The notes under the pieces: model-generated
Seen by the model: only the letters and a program-made list of their open reading frames with translations
Database searches by the model: none
Told to the model about the DNA's origin: nothing
Position numbers and translations under genes: made by a program
From: a virus
Strand: one strand, 5' to 3'
Virus record (IMG/VR): IMGVR_UViG_3300037963_005720
Location: 1 to 26,260 of that record
Length of the DNA stretch: 26,260 nt
Part shown: piece after piece, positions 14,662-22,166 of the stretch
Position numbering within the stretch: position 1 is the first letter of the stretch
Layout: each line of letters begins with the position of its first letter

Positions 14662-16433
14662 AATTTATCTTGTTTATTGATGAGATATTTTTTATCTAAA
14701 AATATATAATCTAACTGAGTTTCTTCTAAAGCTTCAAAAGCACTTTCATATGTAGTTAAAATGGGTTTACCTTTTATATTAAAAGATGTATTTAATATTA
14801 CTGGTAATATCTCTTGACGTTCCATTTCTGTTAATACGTCATAGAAAAAACTGTTTTGCTCTTTTGTTACTGTTTGAAGTCTAGCAGAACCATCTACATG
14901 TGTTATTGATGCAAGTTGTTTTCTATATTCTTCTCTAACAATCGGGGATAAAGTCATATATGGGGATTCATATGCATCAATAAAAAATTTATCTTTATCT
15001 TCTAACCTACACACAGGTGCAAACGGTCTAAACCACTCTCTAAATTTAATTTTTGAATTTAGTTTATCTTTCATACCGGGATCAGGTTTACATATTATAC
15101 TTCTATTACCTAATGCTCTTGGTCCTAGTTCAGAATAATCATGCGCACAGCCTATAATATACCCATCTTTTATTTTTTGAACTAACTCAAATATAGATTT
15201 TTCTTTTATATTATATTTTTTAAAGTATGGGTGTATGGAATCCATCATAGGTAACCCAGAATATGTAAGTGTTCGATTATGATGTGGAAATTCTAAAAAA
15301 AGTTGCCCTAAACTTAATCCAGAATCACTTGGATTATTACATATAAAAGTATCTAACCCTATCTCTTTACAAATTTTAGTTATTCTTTGATTTACTAATA
15401 CATTTAAAGCGCACCCGCCAGTTAATATAAGAGGTAGTTTGTGTTTTTTTACTATAGGTATTATTATTTCTATAATAGCCTCTTCGAATGCTAGTTGAAA
15501 AGATGCAGCATGGTTTTCAACTTCGTTTTTAGGTATGTTTCCTATATATTGTATTAGTTCTTTTTTTGTCTCTTTCCAAGGTCGCTGATTATTAAATTTT
15601 TTTGTTCTCCTCGACCGTAACGCATATATAGGTTGAGTGTTGTCTATTTTGTTTAGAATAAAATCTTTATATATTTCTACTAAATTAGTTTTTGGTTCAC
15701 CATATCCTGTATACCCCATAAATTTTCCGGGTGAAGAGAGCCTCTTATTAACTTTCGATAAGGTTTTTCTACTTCCATCGGGCCAATTTATTTTAATATT
15801 TTTTGATATTTCTGTATATACGCCACCATAATGTAAACATTTACTTGTTACATATTTTATTGGTTTATTGTAATTATAACCGTAAAATAATAACCCTGTT
15901 CTCCATAGAGGAGTTGTGTTATTCATAAATGTTTCTATATTTCGTGCATTAAATTCTTTTTGTTTTAGAGTTGTAAACCCAGACCCGTCGTATGAAAATA
16001 TTAAACTCTTTTCAAACTGTTTAGGAGATTGATAATAAGCGACAGCAGCATGCGCGTAATGATGATATGGATGAAAATACATATCTGTATTAGGGAAGAC
16101 TTGGCTTATCGTGTTGCGTAGTAGTTCTGCTCGTGTACATCCTCTATTTAAATCGTCGCTCACTCCGTTCATAAGTATAAAGCATTTTGTAACAGGTTCT
16201 TTCTTTTTAAACATTTTCGCGTATGTTAAAAATTCTATTAAATTAATAATACTTTCTTCTATTAATTGATTTTGTGTTGTTTCATCTCTACCAGGAGATT
16301 CATAAAAATGTAATCTACACCATTTTTTATTTTTCCATCTATCATATTCAAAAGTACGTATATGATTATTATCATCTACAAATGTACAGCTTACATCATG
16401 ATTTTGCGGTTGTATAAAAATAGAATTATTCAT
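14658..16433 (-). CDS. NodU/TobZ-family O-carbamoyltransferase
   Basis: Enzyme that transfers a carbamoyl group from carbamoyl phosphate, through a carbamoyl-adenylate, to a hydroxyl of a sugar. Both family domains are present. The N-terminal Kae1-like part has HHYAHAA at 124-130 (metal-binding histidines), YDGSG at 148-152 and TGGCALN at 338-344. The C-terminal part has GPRALGNRSI (437-446), KFREWFRPFAPV (463-474) and LNTSFNIKGKPI (547-558). The 591 aa length is full size. Such enzymes decorate Nod factors and antibiotics, and phage members have been linked to hypermodified DNA bases. Here the glycan setting favours a sugar. It overlaps the GT-A gene by eight bases and the next gene by four. 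Confidence 0.93.
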   Translation of the reverse strand: MNNSIFIQPQNHDVSCTFVDDNNHIRTFEYDRWKNKKWCRLHFYESPGRDETTQNQLIEESIINLIEFLTYAKMFKKKEPVTKCFILMNGVSDDLNRGCTRAELLRNTISQVFPNTDMYFHPYHHYAHAAVAYYQSPKQFEKSLIFSYDGSGFTTLKQKEFNARNIETFMNNTTPLWRTGLLFYGYNYNKPIKYVTSKCLHYGGVYTEISKNIKINWPDGSRKTLSKVNKRLSSPGKFMGYTGYGEPKTNLVEIYKDFILNKIDNTQPIYALRSRRTKKFNNQRPWKETKKELIQYIGNIPKNEVENHAASFQLAFEEAIIEIIIPIVKKHKLPLILTGGCALNVLVNQRITKICKEIGLDTFICNNPSDSGLSLGQLFLEFPHHNRTLTYSGLPMMDSIHPYFKKYNIKEKSIFELVQKIKDGYIIGCAHDYSELGPRALGNRSIICKPDPGMKDKLNSKIKFREWFRPFAPVCRLEDKDKFFIDAYESPYMTLSPIVREEYRKQLASITHVDGSARLQTVTKEQNSFFYDVLTEMERQEILPVILNTSFNIKGKPILTTYESAFEALEETQLDYIFLDKKYLINKQDKL

Positions 16434-17220
16434 TTTTAAGGTATTCTACTATATTTTTATATGTATCTTCCTTTTCATATTTACCACCATTAATAGCAAA
16501 TACGTGATCTACATATCTTACATGCGGGTGAGGTAACTTATCTCTCCACCGAGGGGGTCTAGTTGGTCTATTAGCCCATAGTTGTTTTATTTGTTCTTCA
16601 TATTTTTCATATGATAATAATCTACACGGGACGATATATTTTTTAATTTTTTGAGCAGTTAAAAAACCTGACAACCATATATCATCGCATCTTTTATATT
16701 CTTCAGGTATTTTAAATATTTTTTCATTAAAAAATTTAGGCTTTAATGTATAACCATCACAACCACATATTATTTCAGCTAAGCCTATGGTTCTAGTAGC
16801 ATTACTATGGTGATCTAGTTTAATTTTTTTATTTTTTCTCGCTCCGTCTTCAAAATAAACCCCCTTTATAGCTTTTGGTGCGTCTATTTCTGGAAAATAT
16901 GAAAGATTTTCAATCATGTATTCGCTGTAAATAGTGTCATCATCCACAACAATAAATTCTTCATCTTTATCTAGGTTTTTTATAGCGTGTAAAAACTTTG
17001 TTGCTGGACCATAGTCTTCACATTCTATTATTTCTATAAGGTCGTCATTTTTTAAAAATGTAGGTATAGTATATGTATGAATTTTCCCCCACTTGTCTGT
17101 ATATTCCTTGGGTATCCATATTAATATTTTACTCGGCTTTATGGTTTGTCTTTTTAAAGAACCAATAACTGGTTCGAGATAATTAATTCTTGGCGGTATT
17201 GTTGTTAGAGAAATAATCAT
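16426..17220 (-). CDS. GT-A glycosyltransferase with DDD motif
   Basis: Predicted nucleotide-sugar transferase. The N-terminus IISLTTIPPRINYLEPVI and SLKRQTIKPSKILIW (21-35) match the first strands of GT2-like enzymes. EEFIVVDDDTIY (87-98) supplies the DxD metal site, and RCDDIWLSGFL (177-187) has the acidic pair found at the acceptor/catalytic end of many GT-A folds. The 264 aa length is normal for a single catalytic domain. The operon includes a radical SAM enzyme upstream and the carbamoyltransferase directly downstream, so its product may be the carbamoylation substrate. Donor and acceptor are unknown. Confidence 0.75.
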   Translation of the reverse strand: MIISLTTIPPRINYLEPVIGSLKRQTIKPSKILIWIPKEYTDKWGKIHTYTIPTFLKNDDLIEIIECEDYGPATKFLHAIKNLDKDEEFIVVDDDTIYSEYMIENLSYFPEIDAPKAIKGVYFEDGARKNKKIKLDHHSNATRTIGLAEIICGCDGYTLKPKFFNEKIFKIPEEYKRCDDIWLSGFLTAQKIKKYIVPCRLLSYEKYEEQIKQLWANRPTRPPRWRDKLPHPHVRYVDHVFAINGGKYEKEDTYKNIVEYLKNE

Positions 17221-18314
17221 TTCTTATTTTTTAAAAATTGTTCTTTTAAAGGTATATCAGAATCTGCTAATACTCTAATATGCGGTCTATCTAATATACA
17301 TTTTTTAGTGTTTTTGTTTGCAATTTTCATTATACGCTGAGGTATGACCATTTTGTTAATATATTCATACCCTAATTCACCAGCATTGATACCTTCTCTA
17401 CCTAATACTTCGCCACACACAACCTCTCCTGCCGCCCAGTTAATATCTATACCATAAGTTTTTAACAAATATTTTGATTTTTCTACCATATCATATATTG
17501 TATCAAAATAGTTCTTCATACTACGGAGCATTTCAGTACCGCTACCTAAAATATACCAATCTTTCATATGCAAATATTGAGTTTTAGGTTTATAGATATC
17601 ACAATCTCCTTTATGTCGTTTTTTTGCATACATTATTTCATTCAAAACTGACAATTCTTCGTATGTAGTTCTTTTTAACGGTTGATGATCCGTATGATTA
17701 CCTGATTTATCTTGTGCTCCTTCCCATATTTGTAAATCTCCAAACTTACAAAATATACCTTTTTCTCGCTTTTCTAAACGATGGTAAAATAGTTTTTTAT
17801 CTGATCTATAAAACCGTTCATCTTCGTACATGTCAGGTGTAACGAACATTAGATCAGTTCTAATTCTAAAAATATAATCATATTCCTCTTCTACTAAATT
17901 CGCTACTCGTTCTAATGATGTAAATTGACCAAGGTAATATTCTAAATGTTCTGGTTCACATATTTCAAATATACTCTTCCCAAGATTAAGCGGTATCATT
18001 TTACCGTCTTCTTTATAAAAATAATTTAAACCACCTTTTAAACCATTAACAAATTCAAACAACTCATTACACTTTTCTGTTAGTGGTTGATAATTAGTAA
18101 ATTCATACTTTTTAGGTTGATATATATCAATTAATTTTTGTTTGTCTTGGTCAGTTACAATATTTTCTGGGTCTGAATGACCATAAGCTATTTTATCCCA
18201 GAAATGAAAGTAATAATCGGTGGTACAGCCTTCAAATGTGGTCTCTTGCAAGATACTTTCATAACTTAAGTCCCAAAATCTTGGTTGTCCGTATAATAAT
18301 ACTGCTAATTTCAT
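17217..18314 (-). CDS. GQPR/RTD-family glycosyltransferase-like protein (paralogue C)
   Basis: A 365-aa protein closely parallel to the one at 12667: LYGQPRF at 7-13, YYFHFWDKI at 34-42 and YDYIFRIRTD at 145-154. The middle and C-terminal parts differ, so the pair are old paralogues or separate acquisitions rather than a recent duplication. It lies between the radical SAM gene (sharing one base) and the GT-A gene (four-base overlap) in the minus-strand operon. A sugar-transfer role is inferred from motif layout and neighbours. Confidence 0.65.
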   Translation of the reverse strand: MKLAVLLYGQPRFWDLSYESILQETTFEGCTTDYYFHFWDKIAYGHSDPENIVTDQDKQKLIDIYQPKKYEFTNYQPLTEKCNELFEFVNGLKGGLNYFYKEDGKMIPLNLGKSIFEICEPEHLEYYLGQFTSLERVANLVEEEYDYIFRIRTDLMFVTPDMYEDERFYRSDKKLFYHRLEKREKGIFCKFGDLQIWEGAQDKSGNHTDHQPLKRTTYEELSVLNEIMYAKKRHKGDCDIYKPKTQYLHMKDWYILGSGTEMLRSMKNYFDTIYDMVEKSKYLLKTYGIDINWAAGEVVCGEVLGREGINAGELGYEYINKMVIPQRIMKIANKNTKKCILDRPHIRVLADSDIPLKEQFLKNKK

Positions 18315-19372
18315 TAATCAGTTATAAAATCTGTCAAATTACCCCAGTCATGCTTGTGCCAATGGTAATCTTTGTTAAGTACCTTTAAAAATTCGACATG
18401 TTCGGGGTGTTTAGAGTCAAAAATGTTGTGAAAGTTATAAGTTTTGTCATCAAACGTTCCCCAGTTGTAAATTCTTGATGTATATGATTTAAAATCGTGC
18501 GCTTGCGCTATTTGTATGAACTCAGGTATACTTTTATAGTTATTTTTTTGTACGCACATGTCTAATCTAACTTCTTTTAGGTCTAACTGACCAATAAAGT
18601 GAAGATTATTCATTAATTTATTCCAATCACCACCTACTCTTACTTTATCATAGTGATCTTTAATACCAGCGTCCAAACTTATAATAGTACTAATGTGTTC
18701 TGTTATCTTATGTAGGTTTTTTAAACGATCCCAACGTTTCTCATCAAATAAAACTCCATTAGTTTGTAGGCATAAACTAATTTCAGGATTCTTTTTGAGA
18801 TCTATTTTTTTCATGAACTCAAAAAATGATGGCGACCCGAATGGATCTCCTGACCCTGTAATATTAAGATGTACTTTATGAGGTTTGCTGTGAATCATTC
18901 TCAACAACCTCTTATTGATCATTAAAGTTTGTTTATACTTGTCTGGTTCGTTTTTTTCTCCATATTGTATCAAGTTTTTCCGACAACTAGGGCACCTTAA
19001 ATTGCAAGATTTATCATAGCATAGATTAATTGTGTTAGGAGGTTGCGCGACATCCATTTCAAACTCTAAAATAAATTTCATTTGATCTCCATATTTACCT
19101 TCTAGTACTTCTTGCCTAGTAGGTAAGGTACCATTTTGTATTTTAGGACATTCCTCTGCATTACACATACTAAAAGAACCATCCAGTATAGAGCGTCGAA
19201 ATGCTTTACTTCTTTTACTATTCCATTCTTCGTAAAAATCTAAATCTGGAGTCAAATCTCCTATACGGTTGTGGTTGACCCATCGCGGACAGCAATTGAA
19301 CAATCCTTTTTCTTGTATTTCTAGAAAGGTCCAAGGATGTTCGCAAAACTTAGTTGATAGTTCTTTATCCAT
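18314..19372 (-). CDS. Radical SAM protein with N-terminal SPASM-like cysteines
   Basis: Radical SAM enzyme of unknown substrate. The [4Fe-4S] motif is CNLRCPSC (C123, C127, C130), with C118 just before it, and GSGDPF at 173-178 is the SAM-contacting GGE-like motif. The N-terminus, FCEHPWTFLEIQEKG then CCPRW (C10, C27, C28) plus C70 and C75, resembles the cysteine block usually found at the C-terminus of SPASM/twitch proteins, suggesting an auxiliary cluster placed before the barrel. At 352 aa it is a typical size. It heads the minus-strand operon and is divergent from the gene at 19393 across a 20-base gap. Sugar epimerisation, dehydration or methylation are all possible. Confidence 0.8.
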   Translation of the reverse strand: MDKELSTKFCEHPWTFLEIQEKGLFNCCPRWVNHNRIGDLTPDLDFYEEWNSKRSKAFRRSILDGSFSMCNAEECPKIQNGTLPTRQEVLEGKYGDQMKFILEFEMDVAQPPNTINLCYDKSCNLRCPSCRKNLIQYGEKNEPDKYKQTLMINKRLLRMIHSKPHKVHLNITGSGDPFGSPSFFEFMKKIDLKKNPEISLCLQTNGVLFDEKRWDRLKNLHKITEHISTIISLDAGIKDHYDKVRVGGDWNKLMNNLHFIGQLDLKEVRLDMCVQKNNYKSIPEFIQIAQAHDFKSYTSRIYNWGTFDDKTYNFHNIFDSKHPEHVEFLKVLNKDYHWHKHDWGNLTDFITD

Positions 19373-19373
19373 G

Positions 19374-19387
19374 TATAATTAATTATA
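19374..19387. promoter_or_regulatory. Perfect 14-bp palindrome, candidate bidirectional -10 element
   Basis: The 20-base gap between divergent genes holds TATAATTAATTATA, an exact palindrome carrying a consensus TATAAT on each strand (plus 19374-19379, minus 19387-19382). TTGATA at 19354 and, on the minus strand, TTGTAT at about 19407 sit 14 bases away, a short spacing. Both transcripts would start almost at their ATG codons (19393 and 19372). It could instead be a protein-binding site. Confidence 0.4.
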
Positions 19388-19392
19388 GAGTT

Positions 19393-19794
19393 ATGCCAAG
19401 TATACAAGCAGCTAAACCTGAGATCAAAGAGATCTTCTTCAACGGTGTACAATATAAACCTAATCAGAAGGATGTAGAAGAGATTACTTTCTTAGGCACT
19501 AAGACTATCCAAGCAAAGGTTAAAGAGAATTTAACTATATTCTGGAACCCTCTTACATGGGACTGGACTAAAGCAGCAGATAAGAGCGCATATGAAACCA
19601 AATACAAAAGAAAGACTAGACCTGTGTACTTCAAAGAAAAAGTCTTTCTTGTTGAGACTTCTAAAATGAAAAAGGGTATTGTTGACGATGAGTTCGTTGA
19701 TACCGCTGAATTACCAATCGGTATTGTTGTGTATTGGGAAGCTGATACTGAACAATGGCAGATGCTTGGTTATAAAGAAAACTTACTTCGATAA
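19393..19794 (+). CDS. Unknown conserved-looking phage protein, 133 aa
   Basis: I do not recognise this 133-aa protein. It is soluble, basic and beta-rich in appearance, with WNPLTWDWTK near residue 55 and a C-terminal segment IGIVVYWEADTEQWQMLGY. A TTG at 19354 would extend the frame into the divergent gene and across the palindrome, so the ATG at 19393 is preferred. Base composition (for example 21 G+C in 60 bases at 19441-19500) is nearer to the core phage genes than to the AT-rich sugar genes around it. It could be a small structural or accessory phage gene left between glycan modules. Its stop is followed at once by the next gene. Confidence 0.65.
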   Translation: MPSIQAAKPEIKEIFFNGVQYKPNQKDVEEITFLGTKTIQAKVKENLTIFWNPLTWDWTKAADKSAYETKYKRKTRPVYFKEKVFLVETSKMKKGIVDDEFVDTAELPIGIVVYWEADTEQWQMLGYKENLLR

Positions 19795-19798
19795 ATGA

Positions 19799-20758
19799 GT
19801 GAAAAAAACAGCTTGTATCTATACTTCTAACACTGGTGTAGGTTTAGTAGCAGATGTAGATCTACTTCAAGACTTATTACACGAATATTATGATGTAGAT
19901 GTCTTATTTTTTAACTGGAAAAATGAGCAAGTATATACTACGAGCGAAAGTACAAAATATGACTTAGGTATATTTCTACAAGAAATAGAACCTGCATTTT
20001 TTGAGCGAGCTAAACATAATGTTTTTCTCCCAAACGAAGAATGGCTTAATGAAACAAAAATTAATTCTATTCGGGAGTTTGACAAAGTAATATGTAAATC
20101 TACATTTAGTCAACAATTATTATCCCCATACAATAATAATGTAGTTAATAGTGGTTTTATTTCTAGAGATAAATTTGACCCAAATATTCAGCGTAGAGAT
20201 ATGTTTTTACATTTAGGTGGTAAAAGCTGGCAAAAAGGTACAGAAGCTGTTCTTAATATTTTTAATAAAAACGAACTCCCGCTAACATTTATACAGAGTA
20301 ATAAGAATTACGACAACACAGACAAAGATAAAAATATTACATATATAAATACCTTTTTAGATGTAAGCGTATTAAATGATCTTTTCAACACATCATCTAT
20401 TCATTTGTGTCCTAGTATATACGAAGGTTGGGGTCATTACTTATACGAAGCTCTCTCAGTAGGTGCTTTAGTTTACGTAACAAGGCTACCTATGTTCCTT
20501 GAATGGCTTGATCCTGAATTAGTAGTATTTAATGATTGTATTTATAGCGGTATGAATGATGATGTTTTATTTTTACGTAAAAGAAAAAATACTCTCCATC
20601 AGTTTGGTTGGTTGGTTGATGAAGAATGTTTGGAAGACAATATTAATAACTACAAAAAGCATTTAGAAAAACACAACCCAACTAAAGTAAGAGATTATTT
20701 TCGTCACCTAAACGATAAAAACTCTGATACTCTCTTAAACCATTTGTTGGACTTGTAG
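19799..20758 (+). CDS. GT4-family glycosyltransferase
   Basis: GT-B glycosyltransferase with a clear GT4 donor half: FLHLGGKSWQKGTE (136-149) and PSIYEGWGHYLYEALSVG (205-222), the latter being the E-x7-E region that contacts the nucleotide sugar. The N-terminal half is shorter and divergent; at 319 aa it is a compact member. No ATG lies in frame at the start. The GTG at 19799 is used by default, four bases after the upstream stop, with an out-of-frame ATG at 19795 overlapping that junction. The 3' end overlaps the convergent gene by 77 bases. Its donor is unknown. Confidence 0.82.
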   Translation: MKKTACIYTSNTGVGLVADVDLLQDLLHEYYDVDVLFFNWKNEQVYTTSESTKYDLGIFLQEIEPAFFERAKHNVFLPNEEWLNETKINSIREFDKVICKSTFSQQLLSPYNNNVVNSGFISRDKFDPNIQRRDMFLHLGGKSWQKGTEAVLNIFNKNELPLTFIQSNKNYDNTDKDKNITYINTFLDVSVLNDLFNTSSIHLCPSIYEGWGHYLYEALSVGALVYVTRLPMFLEWLDPELVVFNDCIYSGMNDDVLFLRKRKNTLHQFGWLVDEECLEDNINNYKKHLEKHNPTKVRDYFRHLNDKNSDTLLNHLLDL

Positions 20759-21599
20759 TTGATATCTCCTCGATAAAGTCCTTTCTTTGATCAACCCACT
20801 TTATAAAATCTTGCGCATTGATTGTAATTAGCGCACATTCACAATCATTAATACCCGCTGTAATATATAGCTCTTCATTTATAATTCGTACACACATAAC
20901 AAACACACATCTGTTTTTATTCTTTTTAAATTTATAAGGGTTTGTTTTTGTTGGTGGATAAAACAAAGGCTTTGGTACATAAAATTTTGGTCGTAAGTCT
21001 TCAAGCTCTACTACTCCTTGATAATATCTTCTCGTGTTTACTGTAAGGCCTTTATATGAATGAAAAATGATAAATTGTCTGTCATTAATTTCAAACATAT
21101 TACTACTTAAGTGAAAAACATCCCCATACTTCCAATCCATATTGTACTCAAACCGCTCTTTATAGTTTGGTCCTCTAATTACTAATGGCTTAATTTTATA
21201 AAAATATTTTTCTTGATCTATATACTGCCAGTTTTTCTCCCAAGCGTGCCCGCTAGTAAGAGCTTCCTTATCTTTCATAAGGAAGCATTCTACTTTAGGA
21301 GCATCATACTTTACATATGTAAAACTATTTTTTGATATTAGTCTGGGATCTTCTAAACTAAAATAAGGATCTTCTAATATTGTTTTTGGATTAGTAAGGG
21401 TTTTATTTTTGTAGTCAAATTTATATTCAACGATTTTACTTTTATACTCTTGAGTATGAGAATCTAAAAATAAAATATCATTCGAGTCTTTTACTCTCTC
21501 TTCTACTCGAACTAAAGCTCTATCCTCCCAAAACGACCAGTTGTAAGAGTTTGTATCCTGATCAGGACTGAGCAATGTATATACTTTTTTCTTCATCAC
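20682..21599 (-). CDS. GH130-like five-bladed propeller protein
   Basis: A 305-aa protein resembling the GH130/mannoside-phosphorylase propeller group. LEDPRLI at 82-88 matches that family's conserved EDPR, FIIFHSYKG (176-184) matches the blade motif normally reading LLxYHG, and ELYITAGINDCECALITI (243-260) matches the YYGxADxxxxxA segment. Catalytic assignments are not certain. It may cut, phosphorolyse or transfer a mannoside, or simply bind a glycan. Its start overlaps the upstream methyltransferase by 38 bases in another frame, and the second Met (21596) is an equal start candidate. The 3' end lies 77 bases inside the opposite-strand GT4 gene. Confidence 0.6.
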   Translation of the reverse strand: MMKKKVYTLLSPDQDTNSYNWSFWEDRALVRVEERVKDSNDILFLDSHTQEYKSKIVEYKFDYKNKTLTNPKTILEDPYFSLEDPRLISKNSFTYVKYDAPKVECFLMKDKEALTSGHAWEKNWQYIDQEKYFYKIKPLVIRGPNYKERFEYNMDWKYGDVFHLSSNMFEINDRQFIIFHSYKGLTVNTRRYYQGVVELEDLRPKFYVPKPLFYPPTKTNPYKFKKNKNRCVFVMCVRIINEELYITAGINDCECALITINAQDFIKWVDQRKDFIEEISTTSPTNGLREYQSFYRLGDENNLLL

Positions 21600-22131
21600 T
21601 TTGGTAATCAGTAACCCATGTGTAGTTAGCGAATTTATGTCTTAATATACCTCCAACATCTCCTGGAGTAATTACAACTTTATATCTCGAATTAATGTCA
21701 TTAATTGGATCAGTTATTTGTCGTGGGTTGTCAAAATTATGCTGAAGGACATCTTTACACAGTACAAGATCATATTGCCCTATATGCTCAAAATCTTCTG
21801 CAGTTACATCCTTACATACAAAAGTGTAGTCAGGGTATTTTTTTGCATGAGATTCAATCAAGGCATTAGCGCAATCGATGCCAATATAATCTACGTTTGG
21901 AAACTTTCGCAGAAGTAATGGCATCCATTGAAAATCCCCACAACCAATATCTACGATACTACTTATAAAGTTTTTAGTTATAAACTTCTCAAACCATTCA
22001 ATAAGAGTTTTATTATTCTCGACAAAACTACCTCGCCCGGAGCCCTCTCCCTTAAACCCTCCGTGTTTGTAGATGTTATTCCATTCCTCTGCGGTAATGT
22101 TACTTAAATCTATCTCATCACAATAATTCAT
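21562..22131 (-). CDS. SAM-dependent methyltransferase
   Basis: Class I methyltransferase with SIVDIGCGDFQW (58-69) as the SAM-binding motif I, YIGIDCANALI as motif II and YDLVLCKDVLQHNFDNP as the post-motif strand and helix. The 189 aa length is typical for a single small-molecule or sugar methyltransferase domain. The N-terminal segment EEWNNIYKHGGFKGEGSG (about 15-32) occurs in small methyltransferases near sugar genes. It is encoded before the GH130-like gene and divergent from the DUF366-like gene across 35 bases. A glycan O-methylation role is an inference from context. Confidence 0.82.
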   Translation of the reverse strand: MNYCDEIDLSNITAEEWNNIYKHGGFKGEGSGRGSFVENNKTLIEWFEKFITKNFISSIVDIGCGDFQWMPLLLRKFPNVDYIGIDCANALIESHAKKYPDYTFVCKDVTAEDFEHIGQYDLVLCKDVLQHNFDNPRQITDPINDINSRYKVVITPGDVGGILRHKFANYTWVTDYQSDEEKSIYIAQS

Positions 22132-22159
22132 TTGATTTTTGCTCTAGTTATTTTATAAT
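22132..22159 (+). promoter_or_regulatory. Putative sigma70-like promoter, near-leaderless
   Basis: TTGATT at 22132-22137 and a perfect TATAAT at 22154-22159 are separated by 16 bases. Seven bases then lead to the ATG at 22167, so the transcript would start at or beside the start codon. The ATTTGATTTTT around the -35 matches the candidate promoter at 929. It would drive the rightward core-gene block. Confidence 0.5.
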
Positions 22160-22166
22160 ACTTACT

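Noticed and set aside
15637-15831. 64-aa plus-strand frame within the carbamoyltransferase gene
   Set aside because: It lies wholly antisense to a full-length, motif-complete gene and has no recognisable features.
19354-19392. TTG start for the 133-aa gene
   Set aside because: It would lie within the divergent radical SAM gene and across the palindromic promoter; ATG 19393 is better.
19795-19810. AAAAAAC slippery heptamer after an ATG at 19795, possible programmed frameshift into the GT4 gene
   Set aside because: The GT4 frame is +1 relative to that ATG, while this heptamer supports -1 shifting; a GTG start at 19799 is simpler.
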